From contig NZ_FOUZ01000002.1 of assembly GCF_900115015.1 (NCBI RefSeq), positions 248,001 through 312,000 of the forward strand: a DNA stretch of 64,000 bases, written 5' to 3'. Within the stretch, counting starts at the first letter, position 1, and each line of letters starts with the position of its first letter. Positions 35,411 to 42,252 of this stretch are shown piece by piece. Below the pieces are notes generated by a model. The model had not been told where the DNA came from. It saw only the letters and a program-made list of their open reading frames with translations, and did not search any database. The position numbers and the translations under genes are program-made. This DNA is from Algoriella xinjiangensis. GTDB taxonomy: Bacteria > Bacteroidota > Bacteroidia > Flavobacteriales > Weeksellaceae.

Positions 35411-36772
35411 ATGAAATACGCAAATAATATATTAGAAACGATAGGGAATACACCTTTGGTTAAAATTAACCAAATAACAAAGGAATTACCTTGTACGGTT
35501 TTAGCGAAAGTAGAATATTTTAATCCAGGTAGTTCTTGTAAAGATCGTATGGCTCTTAAAATGGTAGAAGATGCAGAAAAAGACGGACGTTTAGTTCCTG
35601 GTGGTACAATTATCGAAGGTACTTCGGGTAACACAGGAATGGGATTGGCTTTGGCAGCGGTAATCAAAGGATACAAATTAATTTGTGTGATTACTGATAA
35701 ACAATCAAAAGAAAAAATGGATATTTTACGTGCCGTTGGTGCTAAAGTTGTGGTTTGTCCTACAGATGTAGAGCCTACAGATCCACGTTCTTATTATTCA
35801 GTTTCAAAAAGATTAGCAGAAGAAACACCAAATGGTTGGTATGTTAATCAATATGATAATCCATCAAATGCACAAGCAAATTACGAGCAAACTGGACCAG
35901 AAATTTGGGAACAAACAGAAGGTAAAGTAACTCATTTTATTGTTGGAGTTGGTACAGGAGGAACAATTTCTGGTGTTGGAAAATACTTAAAAGAGAAAAA
36001 TTCAAATGTAAAAATTTGGGGAGTTGATACATACGGATCAGTTTTCAAAAAATATAAAGAAACAGGAATCTTCGACGAAAATGAAGTATATTCTTACGTT
36101 ACAGAAGGTATCGGAGAAGATATTTTACCAGAAAACGTAGATTTTGATATTATTGATGGTTTTACAAAAGTTACTGACAAAGATGCAGCGGTTTATACAC
36201 GTCGTTTAGCGTTAGAAGAAGGACTTTTTGTAGGAATGTCTTCTGGTTCTGCAATCAAAGGATTATTACAATTAAAAGATGAATTTGGTCCAGATGACGT
36301 AGTAGTTGTTTTGTTCCACGATTCAGGTTCTCGTTACGTTGGTAAAATCTTTAATGATGATTGGATGCGTGACAGAGGATACTTAGAAGAAGAGGTAAAA
36401 ACGGCAATAGATTTAATTCAAGAACATGTAGACAAACCATTGTTAACAGTTCGTACAGAAGAATTGGCAGCACATGCAATAGATCGTATGCGTCGTTTCA
36501 AAATTTCTCAAATTCCAGTAATGGATATTACAGGATTTGTTGGATCTTTGGATGAATCAGATTTATTTCAAGCCTTTTTAGAAGATAGAAATGTAGCTGA
36601 TAAACCAGTTCGCGAGATAATGGGAAAACCTTATCCAATTGTAAAAGCTAGTGCATCAATCGAAGAAGTTTCGAAATTAATTACAAAAGATAATCAAGCT
36701 GTTTTAGTTGAGCTTGAAAACGGAAAATATCATATTATCACAAAACATGATATTATCAATTCGATTAAATAA
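35411..36772 (+). CDS. Cystathionine beta-synthase / cysteine synthase-fold enzyme with CBS pair
   Basis: PLP-dependent fold-II enzyme of 453 residues that condenses serine (or O-acetylserine) with homocysteine or sulfide. The PLP lysine is Lys44 in PGSSCKDRMALKM; the substrate loop is EGTSGNTGMGLA and the phosphate-binding loop GVGTGGTISG. A tandem CBS regulatory module covers about residues 340-453 (AIDRMRRFKISQIPVMD and EIMGKPYPIVKASASIEEVSKLI). This architecture is that of bacterial cystathionine beta-synthases rather than CysK. The 33-bp gap after the permease gene leaves cotranscription open. Confidence 0.92.
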   Translation: MKYANNILETIGNTPLVKINQITKELPCTVLAKVEYFNPGSSCKDRMALKMVEDAEKDGRLVPGGTIIEGTSGNTGMGLALAAVIKGYKLICVITDKQSKEKMDILRAVGAKVVVCPTDVEPTDPRSYYSVSKRLAEETPNGWYVNQYDNPSNAQANYEQTGPEIWEQTEGKVTHFIVGVGTGGTISGVGKYLKEKNSNVKIWGVDTYGSVFKKYKETGIFDENEVYSYVTEGIGEDILPENVDFDIIDGFTKVTDKDAAVYTRRLALEEGLFVGMSSGSAIKGLLQLKDEFGPDDVVVVLFHDSGSRYVGKIFNDDWMRDRGYLEEEVKTAIDLIQEHVDKPLLTVRTEELAAHAIDRMRRFKISQIPVMDITGFVGSLDESDLFQAFLEDRNVADKPVREIMGKPYPIVKASASIEEVSKLITKDNQAVLVELENGKYHIITKHDIINSIK

Positions 36773-36781
36773 CAAAATGTC

Positions 36782-36789
36782 TATCTTTG
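36782..36789 (+). promoter_or_regulatory. -7 element of lptB, likely leaderless mRNA
   Basis: TATCTTTG, exact consensus, ends 7 bp before the lptB ATG at 36797, so transcription would start at or next to the start codon. Confidence 0.5.
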
Positions 36790-36796
36790 AAGCGAT

Positions 36797-37531
36797 ATGG
36801 GAATTGTATTAAAAGGACAAAATTTAATAAAAGACTACGGTAAAAAACACGTGGTTAAAAATGTATCTTTCCAAGTAGAACAAGGAGAAATTATTGGATT
36901 ATTGGGACCAAATGGTGCTGGTAAAACAACTTCGTTCTACATGATTGTTGGTTTAGTAAAAGCAACGCAAGGAAAAGTTTTTATGGATAAACAGGATATC
37001 ACAAACGATGCGATGTATAGACGCGCGCAAAAAGGTATTGGATATTTGGCGCAAGAAGCCTCTGTTTTTCGTAAACTTTCTGTAGAAGATAATGTTAAAT
37101 CTGTTTTACAATTTACGAAACTATCTAAAAAAGAACAGCAAATGCGTACAGATGCTTTAATCGAAGAATTTTCGTTAGAGCATGTTCGTAAAAATCGAGG
37201 CGATTTACTTTCTGGTGGAGAGCGTCGTCGTTGCGAAATTGCACGTTGTTTGGCAACAGAGCCTAATTTTATTTTATTAGACGAACCTTTTGCAGGAGTT
37301 GACCCTATTGCGGTAGAAGATATTCAGAAGATTGTAAGATCGTTAAAAGAAAAAAATATTGGAATCTTAATTACTGACCATAATGTTTCTCAGACATTAG
37401 CAATTACCGACAAAACATATATTATGTTTGAAGGTAAAATTTTAAAAGAAGGTTCGCCAGAAGAATTAGCAAATGACGAAGACGTTCGTCGTGTTTATTT
37501 GGGCGAAAACTTTATGTATCAGCAGATATAA
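36797..37531 (+). CDS. lptB: LPS export ABC transporter ATPase LptB
   Basis: Cytoplasmic ATPase of the Lpt machine, which extracts lipopolysaccharide from the inner membrane and pushes it along the Lpt bridge. 244 residues. Walker A GPNGAGKTT (37-45), Q-loop GYLAQEASVFRKLSVEDN (LptB-typical), signature LSGGERRR (138-145), Walker B FILLDE (158-163), and H-loop TDHNVSQTL are all present; GVDPIAVEDIQ is characteristic of LptB. It follows cystathionine beta-synthase by 24 bp but has its own -7 motif. Confidence 0.96.
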   Translation: MGIVLKGQNLIKDYGKKHVVKNVSFQVEQGEIIGLLGPNGAGKTTSFYMIVGLVKATQGKVFMDKQDITNDAMYRRAQKGIGYLAQEASVFRKLSVEDNVKSVLQFTKLSKKEQQMRTDALIEEFSLEHVRKNRGDLLSGGERRRCEIARCLATEPNFILLDEPFAGVDPIAVEDIQKIVRSLKEKNIGILITDHNVSQTLAITDKTYIMFEGKILKEGSPEELANDEDVRRVYLGENFMYQQI

Positions 37532-37553
37532 TTCGTATACTATATTTTTATAT

Positions 37554-37587
37554 AAATCCTTTAAGTTTAGACTTAAAGGATTTTTTT
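37554..37587 (+). terminator. Terminator after lptB
   Basis: Thirteen-base-pair stem AAATCCTTTAAGT / ACTTAAAGGATTT, loop TTAG, T-run. Confidence 0.92.
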
Positions 37588-37683
37588 GTAATTATTTTTT
37601 ATATAAAAAGCTGATTATGAATTAAATTAAGAGTATTAATTGATTATAAATGATTAATTTTACAATAATCTTAAATAGATATT

Positions 37684-38265
37684 ATGATGAAAAAATTACT
37701 TTTAGTTACATTTATATTCACAGTTTTTAGTGTGTTAACACAAGCTCAATCAAAAAAGATATTTTATGGTTTAAAAGCGGGTTATAACATGGCAGATTTT
37801 AGTGGAGATGTAAAAAATACAAAAATATTATCAAGTTTTCATGCTGGTGGATTTGTAGAGATTCCTGTTTTATCTAAATTATCAATTCAACCAGAAATAG
37901 TTTATTCAGAACAAGGAAAAAGACATAAATTAGAAAACTATGAGTCAAAATCACATGTAAATTATATCAATGTACCAGTTTTGGCAAAGTATTATATTAC
38001 AGATGCTTTTTCTGTAGAAGCTGGACCACAAATTGGATTTTTAGTAAAATCTGAGGACGAAGATAATTTTGGCAAGTATGATTATAAAGACGAAACAAAA
38101 AGTATAGATTTTGCTTTGGTATTAGGATTATCATATCGTTTACCAATAAATTTGTTTTTCTCAGCACGTTATAATTATGGATTATCAAATTTTAATAAAT
38201 TAGAAGGTTCAGACTATAAAATGATCAATCAAGTTGGGCAATTATCTGTAGGATATAGATTTTAA
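37684..38265 (+). CDS. Outer-membrane beta-barrel protein (PorT/OmpA-barrel-like)
   Basis: Exported 193-residue protein with signal peptide MMKKLLLVTFIFTVFSVLTQ onward, followed by the start of a small barrel, YGLKAGYNMADFSG. Repeated amphipathic strands (IPVLSKLSIQPEIVYSEQGK, VPVLAKYYITDAFSVEAGPQIGFLV, LVLGLSYRLPINLFFSARYNYGLSN) end in GQLSVGYRF with a terminal Phe, the outer-membrane assembly signal. It matches the outer-membrane beta-barrel family of Bacteroidota (PF13568-like). Function is unknown. Single-gene unit; start at 37684 or 37687. Confidence 0.85.
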   Translation: MMKKLLLVTFIFTVFSVLTQAQSKKIFYGLKAGYNMADFSGDVKNTKILSSFHAGGFVEIPVLSKLSIQPEIVYSEQGKRHKLENYESKSHVNYINVPVLAKYYITDAFSVEAGPQIGFLVKSEDEDNFGKYDYKDETKSIDFALVLGLSYRLPINLFFSARYNYGLSNFNKLEGSDYKMINQVGQLSVGYRF

Positions 38266-38284
38266 ACGATAAAAAATAACAATT

Positions 38285-38312
38285 AAAACCACTCAATTTG
38301 AGTGGTTTTTTT
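38285..38312 (+). terminator. Terminator after the beta-barrel gene
   Basis: Stem AAAACCACTC / GAGTGGTTTT with AATTT loop and T-run. Confidence 0.88.
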
Positions 38313-38336
38313 GTTAACATATATTTCATTAATTAT

Positions 38337-38367
38337 TGTTGATTTACTTCCCTTTTTGATATATTTG
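38337..38367 (+). promoter_or_regulatory. Promoter of the polysaccharide deacetylase gene
   Basis: TATATTTG at 38360-38367 with TTG 18 or 21 bp upstream. The leader is about 60 nt. Confidence 0.65.
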
Positions 38368-38434
38368 ATTTAGCTTGATAAAACAAAATATAAAAGATTT
38401 TAGCAAGTTTTTCTCAACCAAAACCTAACCTATA

Positions 38435-39205
38435 ATGAAATTGAATTACTTTTTTTCAATTGTTTTCATATTAATTCTTTTTTCATGTAATCACGAAGAA
38501 GACACGATCAAAGGAAAAAAGATAGAATTTCGTGGAGGAGTTGTCTTAACTTTTGACGATGATTATGTAGATGATTGGAATAAAGCAAATAGTATATTAG
38601 CGCAATACAATTGGAAAGCAACTTTTTTTGTGACACATTTTGATAAATTAAAACCACAAGAAATTCAAGAACTTAAAAATTTACAAAATAAAGGCAACGA
38701 AATTGCAGCACATGGACTAAATCATCAACATACCGTATTATTTGTAAAAGAAAATGGAGCCGATTCGTTTATCAAACAAGAAATTAATCCGATGTTAACT
38801 TTGATGAAAAATGATGGATTTAACGTAACCAATTTTTCTTATCCATACGGTAATAGAACCGAAGAAACGGATAAATTGTTGTTTCAGCATTTTAATTTTT
38901 TAAGAGGAACCACTTATGGTAGTGAAGCACCAAATTTGCAAAATTGTTATTACAACAAAAGTAAATTAATTTACGGTTTGGGTTTAGATAACAGTTATCC
39001 TCACTTTAGTGTGCCCTATTTTTTGTCACTTTTACAATATGCTAAAGAGCAAAATAAAGTTGTCATTTTTTACGCGCATAAAACTGTGCCTAAAGCTTCT
39101 AAAAATTATGAAACCGAATTTTCGACTTTAACAGAAATCTGCAAATTTGTAAAGAATAATAATATGAAATTTTATACTGTTTCAGATTTAGATAAAATCA
39201 AATAA
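38435..39205 (+). CDS. Polysaccharide deacetylase (NodB-type) lipoprotein
   Basis: Lipoprotein of 256 residues (lipobox LILFSC, acylated Cys18) with a carbohydrate esterase 4 domain. Catalytic features: VVLTFDDDY (base and metal Asp), KATFFVT, EIAAHGLNHQHTVLF with the HxxxH-like metal site, SYPYGNRTEETD for the third motif, and VVIFYAHKTVP near the end. The family removes N- or O-acetyl groups from peptidoglycan, chitin or exopolysaccharide; the substrate here is unknown. The gene is alone between terminators and its 3' end overlaps one. Confidence 0.88.
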   Translation: MKLNYFFSIVFILILFSCNHEEDTIKGKKIEFRGGVVLTFDDDYVDDWNKANSILAQYNWKATFFVTHFDKLKPQEIQELKNLQNKGNEIAAHGLNHQHTVLFVKENGADSFIKQEINPMLTLMKNDGFNVTNFSYPYGNRTEETDKLLFQHFNFLRGTTYGSEAPNLQNCYYNKSKLIYGLGLDNSYPHFSVPYFLSLLQYAKEQNKVVIFYAHKTVPKASKNYETEFSTLTEICKFVKNNNMKFYTVSDLDKIK

Positions 39206-39244
39206 AACAAAAACCTCAAATCTTAGATTTGAGGTTTTTGTTTT
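39204..39244. terminator. Bidirectional terminator after the deacetylase gene
   Basis: Twenty-base-pair palindrome ending AAATCT-T-AGATTT, with A- and T-rich flanks; it overlaps the stop codons of both convergent genes. Confidence 0.9.
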
Positions 39245-39485
39245 ATAAATCAACGTAAAAAATATTTCCTTTCTGATTTATTGTATTTTTAAAATATAAA
39301 AAAACATCTTGTATATCAAATCGTCTAAAACTAATAAGTTGGCTTGTCGGATTATTTGGTAATTGATAAGTCATTTCAAAATTTAACATATTTCCGAAAC
39401 CAGAACTTTCTATTTTTTCTACCAAAATACCAATAGATTCTAATCGTTCTATCAAACGACTTATTTCCAAATCATTATGTCTCAT
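39243..39485 (-). CDS. Hypothetical small protein
   Basis: 80 residues from ATG 39485 (MRHNDLEISRLIERLESIGI). I prefer this start to the TTG at 39494 because a -7 element (TAGCTTTG, minus, 39516-39523) gives a normal leader and ATG is favoured. No signal peptide; a helical N-terminus is followed by beta strands. The sequence is not recognised. Its stop codon lies in the arm of a shared terminator. Confidence 0.55.
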   Translation of the reverse strand: MRHNDLEISRLIERLESIGILVEKIESSGFGNMLNFEMTYQLPNNPTSQLISFRRFDIQDVFLYFKNTINQKGNIFYVDL

Positions 39486-39515
39486 ACTACCCAAAACTCA
39501 CTAATTATGCGGTTT

Positions 39516-39523
39516 CAAAGCTA
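39516..39523 (-). promoter_or_regulatory. -7 element of the small hypothetical gene
   Basis: TAGCTTTG on the minus strand, 30 bp before the chosen start codon. Confidence 0.45.
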
Positions 39524-39579
39524 AAACTTAATTAGAAAATAATCCATTTTTATTTTAAAAAATTTATCGTTTCCAGACT

Positions 39580-40101
39580 TTATTTCAATTCTTTTTTCAA
39601 GAAAATAATTACATCATTTATAGTTTCAAATTGCTTTACACCATATTTTTCGGCAGTAATATCAACGTTTCCTTTTCGCCAAAAACCTTCGGGACAAACA
39701 ATAAAAAGTTTTCCAGTTCGGGCATATAATCCCATTTCTAATAAACTTATTGGGCTTTTAGAATCTTTTCCAAAATACATAATAATGTAATTTGCTTGTT
39801 CCAAAGCATTCAATTCCCATTCAACTTGTTTGCGAAATTCGGGTTCCTCTTTTACGGGTTTCCAAGCAGTATTCCAATCATCACGACGTGGATTTAGTAA
39901 AATAACACGTTCATTTTTCAGTTCATTTGTAACTTTAGCTTGCCAATCTTCCGAATTTCCCATATCTATTGTTCCCCCTAAAAATATTGTTGTTTTTTCG
40001 GATTGATTTGGAATAAAATTCGGTGATTTTATTTCGATTGCTTGCGCAGAAACAACTATATTTAACAAAGAAATTACGACAGAAAGAAGAATAGTTCTCA
40101 T
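39580..40101 (-). CDS. Exported nucleoside 2-deoxyribosyltransferase-like protein
   Basis: 173 residues. MRTILLSVVISLLNIVVSAQ is an SPI signal peptide, followed by a domain like Nuc_deoxyrib_tr2: TTIFLGGTIDMGNSEDWQ, VILLNPRRDDWNTAWKP, FRKQVEWELNALEQANYIIMYFG, SPISLLEMGLYARTGKLFIVCPEGFWRKGNVDI. The conserved Asp, Glu (EWEL) and Glu (LLEMG) of the fold are there. Members are normally cytoplasmic; an exported one is unusual (periplasm or outside). Substrate unknown. Its promoter has TATTTTTG on the minus strand at 40113-40120. It shares no operon. Confidence 0.82.
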   Translation of the reverse strand: MRTILLSVVISLLNIVVSAQAIEIKSPNFIPNQSEKTTIFLGGTIDMGNSEDWQAKVTNELKNERVILLNPRRDDWNTAWKPVKEEPEFRKQVEWELNALEQANYIIMYFGKDSKSPISLLEMGLYARTGKLFIVCPEGFWRKGNVDITAEKYGVKQFETINDVIIFLKKELK

Positions 40102-40112
40102 TTATTTTTCTT

Positions 40113-40120
40113 CAAAAATA
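40113..40120 (-). promoter_or_regulatory. -7 element of the deoxyribosyltransferase-like gene
   Basis: TATTTTTG on the minus strand, 12 bp before the ATG. Confidence 0.5.
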
Positions 40121-40178
40121 AGGCAGAATGATTTTTTCTGAAATGATTTATACGATAGTTTTAATTTAAATTACGAAT

Positions 40179-40559
40179 ATGAAAAAGATAATTGTTTTTT
40201 TAACGCTCTTTTTAACGACTTATTTCGTTAATGCTCAAAGTAGAAGTAAGTGCGAAAACTTAGCCGCAAATGCACTTTATAATTCTGATTATATAAAAAA
40301 AATGACAAAAGATTGGAGTCAATTAATCAAGGAAAATGGAGGAACTGGTTATGGTTTACAATCTAATGAAGCTGATAAAGGTATTTATAGTTTTGTGATG
40401 GTGCAACATTATCCCGATCGTGATTATAACGCAGTTTGGCTAACGGTTGATGTGAAGAATCATGTAGTTTTTGAAGAAAATATGGCTGATCCAGCATTGA
40501 ATAAACCATTTAAGCTTAAAAAAGCAGATTGGACAAAATTGAAAAACTGTATTAACTAA
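40179..40559 (+). CDS. Hypothetical exported protein
   Basis: 126 residues with signal peptide MKKIIVFLTLFLTTYFVNAQ. The mature part has two cysteines (Cys near residue 25 and the penultimate-region Cys in LKNCIN), a helical start (CENLAANALYNSDYIKKMTKDW), then GIYSFVMVQHYPDRDYNAVWLTVDVKNH. The two cysteines could form a disulfide closing the domain. Not recognised; divergent from the deoxyribosyltransferase-like gene, and it ends at the bidirectional terminator 40562-40590. Confidence 0.7.
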   Translation: MKKIIVFLTLFLTTYFVNAQSRSKCENLAANALYNSDYIKKMTKDWSQLIKENGGTGYGLQSNEADKGIYSFVMVQHYPDRDYNAVWLTVDVKNHVVFEENMADPALNKPFKLKKADWTKLKNCIN

Positions 40560-40561
40560 AA

Positions 40562-40590
40562 AAGCTGAAAATCGATTCGATTTTCAGCTT
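40562..40590. terminator. Bidirectional terminator between 40179 gene and bTHX gene
   Basis: Fourteen-base-pair perfect stem AAGCTGAAAATCGA / TCGATTTTCAGCTT with a single-base centre, A/T-rich flanks. Confidence 0.85.
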
Positions 40591-40597
40591 CAAAAAA

Positions 40598-40732
40598 TTA
40601 CTTTTTGGCTTTCTTAGCAGGTTTTTCTTCAACCACTTCATCTTCGTAATAATACTTTTTACGCGGTCGTTTTACACCATAAGAGCCATTTACAATTTTT
40701 CCTCTTTTTGACTTTTTATCTCCTTTTCCCAT
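40598..40732 (-). CDS. 30S ribosomal protein bTHX (THX), 44 residues
   Basis: Tiny basic protein on the minus strand, MGKGDKKSKRGKIVNGSYGV then KRPRKKYYYEDEVVEEKPAKKAKK. The GKGDKKSKRGKI...SYG(V)xRPRK pattern is that of ribosomal protein THX of Bacteroidota and Thermus, which binds at the top of the 30S head. It falls below usual length cut-offs and is easily missed. It is a single gene ending at the 40562-40590 terminator, and divergent from the small-protein/sbcDC operon. Confidence 0.88.
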   Translation of the reverse strand: MGKGDKKSKRGKIVNGSYGVKRPRKKYYYEDEVVEEKPAKKAKK

Positions 40733-40829
40733 CTAAAGTGTTTTAAATTAATAAATTTGATAATATCACAACAAGATAATTAATTCATTTTATTTAGCAA
40801 AAGTTTTACTATAACTTTTAGAAAACGCG

Positions 40830-40837
40830 TAATTTTG
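40830..40837 (+). promoter_or_regulatory. -7 element of the small protein-sbcD-sbcC operon
   Basis: TAATTTTG, exact consensus, 47 bp before the ATG at 40885. No TTG at the -33 distance. Confidence 0.6.
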
Positions 40838-40884
40838 CGACATCATTTGGCGTTGCTGAATTTTAATTTTATAGAATAGAAAGA

Positions 40885-41040
40885 ATGAGTAGAAATACAG
40901 ATGCAAATAAAAAAGCTGTAAAAGCAAAAAAAGCACAAAAAAGAAAAAAAGTTAAAGACGAAGAAGCTGAACGTAGAGCTCGTTTAAAAGAAATTAACCG
41001 AATTTTTAACGAAAAAAATAAACCAGAAAACGAAGATTAA
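40885..41040 (+). CDS. Small highly basic protein at the head of the sbcDC operon
   Basis: 51 residues: MSRNTDANKKAVKAKKAQKR then KKVKDEEAERRARLKEINRIFNEKNKPENED. About 45% of residues are charged; the first half is Lys-rich and disordered or helical, the second is a predicted amphipathic helix. It lies 3 bp before sbcD and shares its promoter. The family is not recognised. A nucleic-acid-binding or ribosome-associated role is possible, but nothing beyond charge supports it. Confidence 0.7.
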   Translation: MSRNTDANKKAVKAKKAQKRKKVKDEEAERRARLKEINRIFNEKNKPENED

Positions 41041-41043
41041 ATA

Positions 41044-42249
41044 ATGAAAATTCTACACACTGCCGATTGGCATTTAGGTAAACGATTGGATAATTATTCT
41101 CGAATAGAGGAGCAAATTGAGGTGATGAACGAAATCTGCGAAATTGCAGATGAACAAAATGTCGATTTGGTTTTAGTTGCCGGCGATTTATTTGATACGT
41201 TTAATCCGAGTGTAGAAGCTGTCGAATTATTTTATAAAACGTTGAAACGGTTAGCAAAAAATGGTCAACGACCGGTTGTTGCAATTGGTGGTAATCACGA
41301 TTCTCCCGATCGCATTGATGCGCCAGATCCTTTGGCGCGCGAATGTGGAATTATTTTAATCGGTCATCCAAATACGAAAGTGCAGGAATTTAAACTTCCT
41401 GAATTTGAGATTTCTAATTCGGTAGAAGGTTTTATTGAGTTAAAATTGAACAAAATAAAATTCCCAATCCGAATTATTCATACAGCTTATGCAAATGAAA
41501 TTCGTTTAAAACAATATTTTGACGAAGAAAAAGAGCAACAATTAAATGCTATTTTAGCCTCAAAATGGCAAGATTTAGCCACTAATTTTTGTGATATAAA
41601 TGGCGTTAATCTTTTGATGACACATTTGTATATGAATAAAAAAGGGCAAGAATTGTTGGAAGAGCCAGAAGGAGAAAAGCCAATTAAAATTGGTAATGCA
41701 GATTTGGTTTTTTCAGACGGAATTCCTGCTCAAATTCAATATACGGCTTTGGGACATTTGCATGCATTTAATAACGTAGGAACTACAGAAAAACCTGTCG
41801 TTTACAGTTCTTCGCCTTTGTGTTATAGTTTTAGCGAAGCTGGTCAAACCAAATATGTTTCAATTATTGAGGCAAATCCTAACGAAAATGTATCGTTTGA
41901 AAAGATTGAATTGAAGAAAGGAAAACCGTTGGTTCGCAAAACTTTTGATTCTGTAGAAAATGCTGTCGAATGGTTAAATGATCATCAAAATACATTGGTG
42001 GAATTGACTTTAGAAAGTGAAACATTTCTAAAAGCTGAAGATAGAAAATTGATTTATCAATCTCATCCAGGAATTATTCATTTGATTCCGAAAGTTAAAA
42101 ATCAAAGAAACTTAGAAAATCAAGCCAAAGAAATTAATTTGAATCAAAATATGGAAGATCTTTTTCAAGATTATTTCAAATCAAAAAATGGTAATCAAGA
42201 ACCAAACGATGATTTAAAAAACTTGTTCAACGAAATTTTGAATGCTTAA
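41044..42249 (+). CDS. sbcD: Exonuclease SbcD (Mre11 homologue)
   Basis: Nuclease subunit of the SbcCD (Mre11-Rad50) complex, which opens hairpins and blocked DNA ends. 401 residues with all phosphoesterase motifs: HTADWHLGK (8-16 region), LVAGDLFD, IGGNHDSPDR, LMTHLYMNK and ALGHLHAF. The capping and C-terminal domain for SbcC binding follows. It is 3 bp before sbcC and 3 bp after the small basic gene, forming a tight operon. Confidence 0.97.
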   Translation: MKILHTADWHLGKRLDNYSRIEEQIEVMNEICEIADEQNVDLVLVAGDLFDTFNPSVEAVELFYKTLKRLAKNGQRPVVAIGGNHDSPDRIDAPDPLARECGIILIGHPNTKVQEFKLPEFEISNSVEGFIELKLNKIKFPIRIIHTAYANEIRLKQYFDEEKEQQLNAILASKWQDLATNFCDINGVNLLMTHLYMNKKGQELLEEPEGEKPIKIGNADLVFSDGIPAQIQYTALGHLHAFNNVGTTEKPVVYSSSPLCYSFSEAGQTKYVSIIEANPNENVSFEKIELKKGKPLVRKTFDSVENAVEWLNDHQNTLVELTLESETFLKAEDRKLIYQSHPGIIHLIPKVKNQRNLENQAKEINLNQNMEDLFQDYFKSKNGNQEPNDDLKNLFNEILNA

Positions 42250-42252
42250 TTT

